DNA of 5,612 nucleotides from Nitrospira lenta (GTDB lineage Bacteria; Nitrospirota; Nitrospiria; Nitrospirales; Nitrospiraceae), in contig CAMDRK010000189.1 of assembly GCA_945906715.1 (NCBI GenBank), positions 1-5,612 of the forward strand. The letters are read 5' to 3'. The notes under the pieces were generated by a model. The model was not told where the DNA came from, did no database searches, and saw nothing but the letters and a program-made list of their open reading frames with translations. A program made the translations under genes and the position numbers. Shown here one piece after another: positions 1 to 4,135 of the stretch (positions are counted from its first letter, which is position 1; every line of letters starts with the position of its first letter).

Positions 1-1403
1 GAGGCCAGACGTTTTTGGCGTTGACCCACGATATCAAGGGCTGCAACACGGTAGGTTTCAGCCAGCGTCGGAAAGTTGAAGATATTTTCAACGAATGAAT
101 CGACTGTGGCCGCATGTTGAAGTGCCATCTGACCGAGATGGATCAGTTCCGTCGCGCCTTCTCCGACAATTTGGACACCCAGGAGGCGTTCGCCTGTTGG
201 ATCGGCCACCATCTTCAGTAAACCGTTGCGAATATCCGAGATCTGGCCGCGGGCTATTTCGCTGAACTTCGCTCTGCCAATCATGACGTCTCGATAGCGT
301 TTCCGAGCCGCCGCTTCATCGAGCCCGATGCTGGCCATCTCGGGGATGGTGTACACCCCGACTGGAATAATGTCGGCTGACTGTCCTTCCGGGAGACCCA
401 GGGCATGGCACACGGCACGCCGGCCCTGCTCCATGGCGGAGGAGGCCAGACCCGGGGGACCGATCAGATCGCCGACGCCGTAAATGTGTGAAATGGCCGT
501 CTGGCAATGTTCGTTGACGGCCAACGTTCCCTTTTCGGTGACGGCCAATCCGGCAGCGCTGAGATTGAGGTCTTCAATATTTGCCTGTCGCCCCAAGGCC
601 ACGAGCATCTTATCGCTCGTGAATACCTGCCCGTTTTGGAGTGTCGTTACGACCTGAGAGATGCCATCCCACCGAACCTCTTTGATGGATTGTCCCCCAC
701 AATAACATCCGCCTGTTTGCTCGAAGCTTTGCACAAATGTTCGCACGAGTTCTGCATCGAAAAACTGAAGCGGGCGTTCAGCCCGATCGATAATGGTGAC
801 CTGCACGCCGAGTGCGGCGAAGATCGACGCATATTCCAAGGCGATGATGCCTCCGCCTAGTACGGTAAGGGAGCGTGGCAAGTAGATCATGGAGAGAATC
901 GAGTCGCTGTCGAGGATATGTTCATGGTCGATCGGTATGTCGACCGGCGCACGAGGCCTGGATCCTGTGGCGATGACGATGGTGTCGGCGGTGAGCGTTT
1001 GTGTCATGCCGTCGACCGTGAGCATTTCGATCAGGCTGTTGGTAAGAAATTGGGCTCGCCCGTGGAACAATATGATGCCATTGCGCGTCAGCTGATTCAT
1101 CATATAGTCGCCATGCGATGTGACGACTTCATCCAAACGACGCATCAACGTAGAGACCATGATGTTGGAGGGGGCTTGCCTGTCCAACGTTATCGAGGAC
1201 CGTTTCATTCGATCCGCTTGCACCGCACTCTCGCGGAGCGTTTTGCTTGGAATCGTTCCCCGGTACACACAGTTGCCACCGACGCCCGGTTCGCGTTCGA
1301 TCATGGCCACGTGTTTGCCTGCTTTGGCGCCCTGGATGGCGGCCTTTTGGCCGGCGGGGCCGCTCCCGATCACCAGAATGTCATAGTGAACAACGGTACT
1401 CAT
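1..1403 (-). CDS. sthA: Soluble pyridine nucleotide transhydrogenase-like FAD flavoprotein (SthA type), 3' end cut by window edge
   Basis: The minus strand is open from an ATG at 1403 to the window edge: 467 codons with no stop or frameshift, close to the roughly 465 residues usual for the family, so only a few C-terminal residues are missing. Visible motifs are the FAD Rossmann GSGPAG (residues 13-18) with Glu36 ending the second strand, GGNCVYRGTIPSK (42-54), ATGSRP (145-150), a second Rossmann motif GGGIIALEYAS (183-193), a GVGD-type FAD motif (about 310-315) and the C-terminal FNFPTLAE-YRVAAL (442-456). In disulfide reductases of this superfamily the active site is CxxxxC; here Cys45 is followed by Thr50, as in E. 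coli SthA (CTHWGT), and the usual HPT motif reads NFPT, also as in SthA. This argues against lipoamide dehydrogenase, glutathione reductase and mercuric reductase. The family transfers hydride between NADPH and NAD in the cytoplasm. The start overlaps the stop of the upstream HDOD gene (ATGA), implying coupled translation. Asp206, at the end of the NAD-fold second strand, may favour NAD(H); that is inference. Confidence 0.85.
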   Translation of the reverse strand, partial: MSTVVHYDILVIGSGPAGQKAAIQGAKAGKHVAMIEREPGVGGNCVYRGTIPSKTLRESAVQADRMKRSSITLDRQAPSNIMVSTLMRRLDEVVTSHGDYMMNQLTRNGIILFHGRAQFLTNSLIEMLTVDGMTQTLTADTIVIATGSRPRAPVDIPIDHEHILDSDSILSMIYLPRSLTVLGGGIIALEYASIFAALGVQVTIIDRAERPLQFFDAELVRTFVQSFEQTGGCYCGGQSIKEVRWDGISQVVTTLQNGQVFTSDKMLVALGRQANIEDLNLSAAGLAVTEKGTLAVNEHCQTAISHIYGVGDLIGPPGLASSAMEQGRRAVCHALGLPEGQSADIIPVGVYTIPEMASIGLDEAAARKRYRDVMIGRAKFSEIARGQISDIRNGLLKMVADPTGERLLGVQIVGEGATELIHLGQMALQHAATVDSFVENIFNFPTLAETYRVAALDIVGQRQKRLA

Positions 1404-2269
1404 TGTGCCATCGCGTCCACAAGATTGAGCACTTTCTCTTTCAGATTAAGCAATGAATCAATATCGTTGGGGTAGAGATTGAGATCGGCAAAGACCGTGT
1501 GCTCGCGAAGCGTGCTGTCGTCGAATGAATCGGGAACAAGTATATAGGTCGCCAGCCGGTCTGCCAGGCAGGTCATCATCACTTCCTGTTTATGTGAGGG
1601 CGCCTGCTCATAGATCCGATAATAGGTGATGGTCTCAGCGACCTGTGGAGGCAAAGCCCATTCAATCGCAATCAAGCTACCCACACGGGGATGATAGCCG
1701 TCGAGGAAAGAGGCGACTGTACCGGGGTCGAGTGGGATGTGCATTTCCGAAGCAATGGCCGAGACAGTTTTGAGCACGACTGGTTTCCCAACTGCATGCA
1801 GGAGCCCACAGAGGTAAGCGCTTTCCACGTTGTACCGGCGCATGCGTGCGATTTCTTTCGCGTAGGCCCCGCTGGCCAGCGCATGCCGCCAAAGCTGTCG
1901 GATGTCCTCTTCGTGCCCAGCAATCTTGACTGCCACACTCTTCAGAGAAACCGTGACAGCGATTTCCGACAGCTGACTCATGCCAAGCATAGCGACGGCA
2001 TGTTGGAGCGAGGCAATCGGAGTTCGAGGCATATAGGCGGGAGAGTTGGCTATTCGCAGAACATGCGCCGCCAGTGCCTGATCCTGGTGAATGAGGGCAG
2101 ACAGGCGGGCCGCATCTGCCGAGGGATCATTGGCCAGGGCCATGACCCGGCCAGCGACTTGCGGCAGTACAGGAAGCTCGATCCGATGCTTGTCGATCCG
2201 CTCGACCAAGGCCTGTTCGATCTGTTCAGTCATTCCAACATCGTGCGGGTGACGTATGGCTGTGTCCAC
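1400..2269 (-). CDS. HDOD-domain signalling protein
   Basis: This encodes 289 residues from a GTG at 2269, or 277 from an ATG at 2233. I prefer the GTG because GGGAG (2274-2278) lies 4 bases upstream, whereas the ATG has only GGA abutting it. The frame stays open upstream to an ATG at 2521, but that part reads through low-complexity repeats (TDQIDQ) and is probably not coding. Numbered from ATG 2233, the HDOD domain spans about 16-210: ELPVLPQVAGRVMALANDP (19-37), a RIANSPAY motif (60-67), SLQHAVAMLG (75-84), LWRH (114-117) and GLLHAVGKP (143-151). HDOD domains are non-catalytic relatives of HD phosphohydrolases; the usual His-Asp pair is here His146-Ala147, so metal-dependent hydrolysis is not expected. 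No GGDEF, EAL, receiver or membrane segment is visible, so it is a stand-alone cytoplasmic HDOD protein. Homologues act in chemotaxis, motility, biofilm or stress signalling; the specific role here is unknown. Its stop overlaps the sthA start, so the two genes are probably one operon. Confidence 0.85.
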   Translation of the reverse strand: MDTAIRHPHDVGMTEQIEQALVERIDKHRIELPVLPQVAGRVMALANDPSADAARLSALIHQDQALAAHVLRIANSPAYMPRTPIASLQHAVAMLGMSQLSEIAVTVSLKSVAVKIAGHEEDIRQLWRHALASGAYAKEIARMRRYNVESAYLCGLLHAVGKPVVLKTVSAIASEMHIPLDPGTVASFLDGYHPRVGSLIAIEWALPPQVAETITYYRIYEQAPSHKQEVMMTCLADRLATYILVPDSFDDSTLREHTVFADLNLYPNDIDSLLNLKEKVLNLVDAMAQ

Positions 2270-2273
2270 GTTG

Positions 2274-2278
2274 CTCCC
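2274..2278 (-). promoter_or_regulatory. Putative ribosome binding site that decides the HDOD gene start
   Basis: Read on the minus strand, TTGGGAGCAAC precedes GTG at 2269, giving a GGGAG core four bases from the start codon. The in-frame ATG at 2233 has no separated purine-rich site. This supports the GTG start, but the spacing is on the short side and the assignment is tentative. Confidence 0.4.
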
Positions 2279-2284
2279 AAGAAT

Positions 2285-2305
2285 CGTGAAACGTGAGGCG
2301 TGAAG
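2285..2305 (+). repeat. Three tandem 7-bp units, CGTGARR
   Basis: The sequence reads CGTGAAA, CGTGAGG, CGTGAAG in direct succession. It lies just upstream of the HDOD start, inside its presumed leader. A second heptamer-like series follows at about 2335-2356 (minus strand ACGAGGG, ACGAGTG, then a GCGCGAGG variant). Confidence 0.6.
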
Positions 2306-2415
2306 GAGGGGTAGCAGGAAGGTTGTTCCTCTCGCCTCGCGCCACTCGTCCCTCGTCTGACTTCCACCCTCTTGTCGGTAGAATGTCTCGGAACCTTTAC
2401 CCTGAGGCGAAGCGT

Positions 2416-2534
2416 CTATCTGGTCTGTCTGGTCTATCTGGTCTATCTGGTCTGTCTGGTCTGTCTGGTTAGTCTGGTTAGTTTCGTTCAACCAAAAAAC
2501 AAAACAGACCAAATGAACCAAAGAAACCAGAAAG
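2416..2534. repeat. 9-bp tandem array (CTRTCTGGT) with complementary fold-back arm
   Basis: Six consecutive 9-bp units, CTATCTGGT or CTGTCTGGT, run from 2416 to 2469, followed by degenerate units TAGTCTGGT (2470-2478) and TAGTTTCGT (2479-2487). After a short loop the sequence switches to the complementary CCAGA/CCAAA type with the same period. Pairing 2452-2488 with 2498-2534 gives about 27 of 37 Watson-Crick pairs. Four of the mismatches become G-U wobbles in RNA read from the minus strand, so the structure folds better in the leftward (HDOD) transcript. Because 9 is a multiple of 3, the array creates open frames on both strands. Confidence 0.85.
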
Positions 2535-2541
2535 ACAGGCG

Positions 2542-2590
2542 CGACTCGAAGTGCTGAGTGCTGAGTTCGAAGATCCGAACACCTGAGTCG
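2542..2590. repeat. GTGCTGA heptamer repeat inside a short stem
   Basis: Two tandem GTGCTGA units (2551-2564) run into a partial third. The block is framed by CGACTC (2542-2547) and GAGTCG (2585-2590), a perfect 6-bp inverted pair. It also contains a second small hairpin, GTTCG (2565-2569) pairing with CGAAC (2576-2580). A related GTTCTGA heptamer array sits at the right edge of the window. Confidence 0.5.
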
Positions 2591-2598
2591 CTACGGAA

Positions 2599-2604
2599 AT
2601 TATA
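2599..2604 (-). promoter_or_regulatory. Candidate -10 element for the HDOD-sthA operon
   Basis: The minus strand has a perfect TATAAT hexamer within ATTACGTATAAT. No good -35 lies 16-18 bases upstream; the nearest TTGACA-like match, CTGACA, is only 14 bases away. If used, it gives a leader of about 320 bases that contains the repeat hairpin at 2416-2534. Activator-dependent use is possible. Confidence 0.35.
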
Positions 2605-2668
2605 CGTAATCTATTGGATGTCAGTTGGCATGGAAGGCGTTGATTCTATCCTGTCGTTATAGCCGACT

Positions 2669-2685
2669 CGAATAGGGCTGAATAG
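2669..2685 (+). promoter_or_regulatory. Putative operator: GAATAG direct repeat one helical turn apart
   Basis: GAATAG occurs at 2670-2675 and 2680-2685, centres 10 bp apart, directly upstream of the -35 of the NarL-type gene. Direct repeats spaced by one turn are typical of response regulator dimer sites. The 14-mer CGAATAGGGCTGAA at 2669-2682 recurs with one change at 3947-3960, upstream of the NtrC-type gene. The cognate regulator is unknown. Confidence 0.4.
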
Positions 2686-2690
2686 ACGCA

Positions 2691-2719
2691 TTGCTAAACA
2701 TGGCAAACGACATTATGAT
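2691..2719 (+). promoter_or_regulatory. Sigma-70-like promoter for the NarL-type response regulator
   Basis: TTGCTA (2691-2696) and TATGAT (2714-2719) are separated by exactly 17 bases, matching four of six and five of six consensus positions. Transcription would begin near 2726, within the small inverted repeat ATTCC-TCC-GGAAT (2718-2730), leaving a leader of about 170 bases. Confidence 0.5.
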
Positions 2720-2885
2720 TCCTCCGGAATGCTGAGGCAGTCGAATCCTTGAGCTAGAAGTGTATGGTGGCTTTTTCACTCTCTCCCTCATGCGTTGCCT
2801 GCATATCCTCCTGGTGTCTGTTCAGACCGACAGGTCCAAACGGCTTTGAACAAGATCGACTGATCGTCAGATCTTTTCATGAAAG

Positions 2886-2891
2886 AGGAGG
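2886..2891 (+). promoter_or_regulatory. Strong Shine-Dalgarno AGGAGG for the NarL-type regulator
   Basis: A perfect AGGAGG ends three bases before the ATG at 2895. The spacing is shorter than ideal, but no better start follows before the conserved receiver strand. The palindrome TTTCATGAAA lies just upstream, and three GATC sites spaced 8 bp apart (2854, 2862, 2870) precede it. Confidence 0.65.
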
Positions 2892-2894
2892 TAG

Positions 2895-3614
2895 ATGGTC
2901 CAACCTGTCCTAAAACCAATCAGCGTGTTGATCGTAGACGATCATGAAGTTGTTCGAGTGGGATTGCAGACGGTACTGAGCCGCCAGGACGGTATCAAGG
3001 TGGTTGGCGAGGCGGCTACTGTCACGGATGCCGTAGCTGAGTCCTGCCGCCTTCAACCGGATGTGGTCTTGATGGACGTCCGCTTGCCCGGTGGTAGCGG
3101 AATGGATGCCTGCCGTGCGATCAGGAATTCCTGCCCCGGCACGCGGGTGCTGTTTCTCTCCTCCTATGAAGACGACGAGGCGGTGCTTGCCGCGGTCGTC
3201 GGGGGGGCGTCCGGTTATCTGTTGAAGCAAATAAATGGCGAGGGGTTAGCGCGAGCGATTCATGCCGTAGCCCAGGGGCAGTCGATCCTCGATCCGGCCA
3301 TTACGCAGCCTCTATTGACCCGTATGCAGCAGCAGAAGGAGAAGGCATCAGAGCCTCAGCGGGCGACCCTTTCCGGCCAGCAGCAGCGTGTCCTCGCGCT
3401 CGTGGCCGAAGGGAAAACGAATAAGGAGATCGGTGTATCACTCGTACTGAGCGATAAGACCGTGAAGAACTATATCCGCTTTATCTTTCAGAAGATGAAA
3501 GTGACCAGGCGCGCTCAAGCTGCAGCCTTTTTCATCCGTGATTCCCCCTCGGAAAAGCGATCGAGCCTCCAATCGTCGCCAGCGGTCTACAAACCCTCGT
3601 TAAAACCTCAATAG
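2895..3614 (+). CDS. NarL/DevR-family response regulator (receiver plus LuxR-type HTH)
   Basis: This is a complete 239-residue protein. The receiver domain (about 9-127) has the acidic pair Asp15-Asp16, phosphoacceptor Asp61 in VVLMDVRLPGGSG, switch Ser89, Tyr108 in GASGYLLK, and Lys111. After a Gln-rich linker (about 140-155), a LuxR-type helix-turn-helix follows at about 157-217: LSGQQQRVLALVAEGKTNKEIG, then SDKTVKNYI and a KMKVTRRAQAAAFF end. The DNA-binding part resembles DevR/DosR-type regulators (EGLTNKQIA, EKTVKNYV, RRTQAAVF), a comparison made from memory. A Ser/Pro-rich tail of about 20 residues extends past the usual end. By family it is a cytoplasmic transcription factor activated by phosphorylation from a histidine kinase; no kinase is in the window, so its signal is unknown. 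It has its own likely promoter at 2691-2719 and is flanked on both sides by the same type of 9-bp-repeat hairpin. It could regulate itself or the neighbouring genes. Confidence 0.93.
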   Translation: MVQPVLKPISVLIVDDHEVVRVGLQTVLSRQDGIKVVGEAATVTDAVAESCRLQPDVVLMDVRLPGGSGMDACRAIRNSCPGTRVLFLSSYEDDEAVLAAVVGGASGYLLKQINGEGLARAIHAVAQGQSILDPAITQPLLTRMQQQKEKASEPQRATLSGQQQRVLALVAEGKTNKEIGVSLVLSDKTVKNYIRFIFQKMKVTRRAQAAAFFIRDSPSEKRSSLQSSPAVYKPSLKPQ

Positions 3615-3643
3615 CCCTTCGCCATCAGTTCGGCTCACTCCCT

Positions 3644-3857
3644 CTAGCAGTCTGCGGAAAAACTCGGTTTATACATAAAACTCTGCTGAAATCTCGCTGA
3701 ATGCCTCTGCTGCCACAATAGCTCAGGATGCTCAAACTGGTTTGTTTTGTTCATCTGGTTTATCTGGTCTGTCTGGTTTAACCACACAAACGAGACAAAC
3801 CAAATAAACCCAATAACGATCTTCCTCTTCTGGCGGACTTTTTCAGCATCCTGCTAG
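3644..3857. mobile_element. Candidate 214-bp MITE-like palindromic element with CTAG-bounded inverted ends
   Basis: The left end, CTAGCAG at 3644-3650, and the following bases to 3667 match the reverse complement of the right end (3834-3857) at about 19 of 24 positions; the shared core is CTAGCAG then TGC, GAAAAA, TC and G. CTAG occurs at both extremities and could be a 4-bp target duplication of the type made by IS5-family elements, or simply part of the inverted repeat. A nested pair, CAGGATGCT (3724-3732) and AGCATCCTG (3845-3853), and the 9-bp-repeat hairpin lie inside. There is no coding capacity. I recall the right-end sequence as a common dispersed repeat in Nitrospira. No transposase is present, so mobility is unproven. 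Confidence 0.5.
3738..3810. repeat. Second 9-bp-repeat hairpin (TGGTYTRTC units)
   Basis: The left arm is built of 9-bp units related to TGGTTTATC and TGGTCTGTC. Positions 3757-3779 pair with 3788-3810 at 20 of 23 positions around the 8-base loop AACCACAC. Two of the three mismatches become G-U pairs in minus-strand RNA. Unit, period and orientation match the array at 2416-2534, so the two copies bracket the NarL-type gene. It may limit read-through between the two regulator genes. Confidence 0.8.
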
Positions 3858-3946
3858 CCGCGACAGTCTAAGAACAGTAGCCGCGTTCCCTTTCAGGCCT
3901 GTTCGCCTACTTCACGTACCAGTTCACTCCACAGTCAAAGATCATA

Positions 3947-3976
3947 CGAATAGAGCTGAACGGGCTGTCATGGCAA
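3947..3976 (+). promoter_or_regulatory. Shared upstream motif CGAATAGAGCTGAA plus CATGGCAA
   Basis: CGAATAGAGCTGAA (3947-3960) differs at one base from 2669-2682, upstream of the other response regulator. In both places CATGGCAA follows, here at 3969-3976 (22 bases from motif start to motif start) and at 2699-2706 in the other (30 bases). It is immediately followed by ATTACGTATAGG, whose TATAGG could serve as a weak -10, but no convincing -35 is seen. No sigma-54 -24/-12 pair is present. Confidence 0.4.
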
Positions 3977-4010
3977 TTACGTATAGGTTCTAACAGCACC
4001 ATTACGATAC

Positions 4011-4037
4011 GGCTCAAACTCATTCTTAATGAGAGCC
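4011..4037 (+). promoter_or_regulatory. Stem-loop in the leader of the NtrC-type gene, flanked by CCATTACG
   Basis: CTCATT (4019-4024) pairs with AATGAG (4028-4033) over the loop CTT. The stem is extended by GGCT (4011-4014) with AGCC (4034-4037) across a CAAA bulge, giving ten pairs. CCATTACG occurs just before it (3999-4006) and overlapping its right foot (4036-4043). There is no following T-run, so it is not a standard terminator. An RNA element or protein site is possible; its function is unknown. Confidence 0.35.
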
Positions 4038-4120
4038 ATTACGCACTTTCTGAAATGAAAATATCGTCTACGCTTAGTAACAATGCGGTGTGTAAGTTTT
4101 ATGACAGCAAGAAAGAAAGC

Positions 4121-4126
4121 GAGGGG
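4121..4126 (+). promoter_or_regulatory. Ribosome binding site GAGGGG that decides the start of the NtrC-type gene
   Basis: GAGGGG lies nine bases upstream of the ATG at 4136. The in-frame ATG at 4055 has no Shine-Dalgarno-like sequence, and the 27 residues it would add are polar and unlike a receiver N-terminus. The family-conserved strand SILVVEDD begins five residues into the 4136 start. Confidence 0.65.
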
Positions 4127-4135
4127 AATACCAGC

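Larger units (their letters stand above)
2270..2894. other. Divergent, gene-poor regulatory and repeat region
   Basis: I see no credible gene in these 625 bases. The only open frames are products of the tandem repeats (LV-rich on the plus strand, TDQID-rich on the minus strand). From left to right it holds CGTGARR and ACGAGGG-type heptamers, a 9-bp tandem array with a fold-back arm, GTGCTGA heptamers inside a small stem, a candidate leftward -10, a GAATAG direct repeat, a rightward sigma-70-like promoter, and a leader of about 170 bases for the NarL-type regulator. Confidence 0.8.
3615..4135. other. Intergenic region: MITE-like element, then the regulatory region of the NtrC-type gene
   Basis: These 521 bases hold no credible separate gene. 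A frame continuous with the downstream gene opens at an ATG at 4055 but lacks a ribosome binding site. The left half is the palindromic repeat element (3644-3857). Positions 3858-3946 show nothing I can name. The right half holds the shared upstream motif, three ATTACG copies and a stem-loop. I found no classic rho-independent terminator (GC stem plus T-run) after the NarL-type gene, although the repeat hairpin could act as one. Confidence 0.75.

Noticed and set aside
507..860. 117-residue plus-strand open frame
   Set aside because: It lies wholly antisense to the well-supported SthA-type gene and shows no recognisable domain.
918..1475. 185-residue plus-strand open frame
   Set aside because: It is antisense to the SthA-type gene and the end of the HDOD gene; composition and lack of motifs indicate a shadow frame.
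1691..2296. 201-residue plus-strand open frame
   Set aside because: It is antisense to the HDOD gene, whose family motifs are clear; no ribosome binding site or domain supports the reverse frame.
2416..2534. Possible CRISPR array
   Set aside because: Units are 9 bp and contiguous, with no unique spacers and no cas genes.
2372..2557. Plus-strand 61-residue frame with LVCLVYLV repeats, superficially like a membrane peptide
   Set aside because: The hydrophobic run is simply the 9-bp DNA repeat translated, followed by the fold-back arm; no credible start signals.
2630..2655. Sigma-54 promoter (TGGCATGG near 2630, also TGGCAA near 2702 and 3972)
   Set aside because: None of these has the required GC doublet ten bases after the GG; the -12 element is missing.
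4055..4135. N-terminal extension of the NtrC-type regulator from ATG 4055
   Set aside because: No ribosome binding site precedes this ATG, while ATG 4136 has GAGGGG and begins right at the conserved receiver strand.
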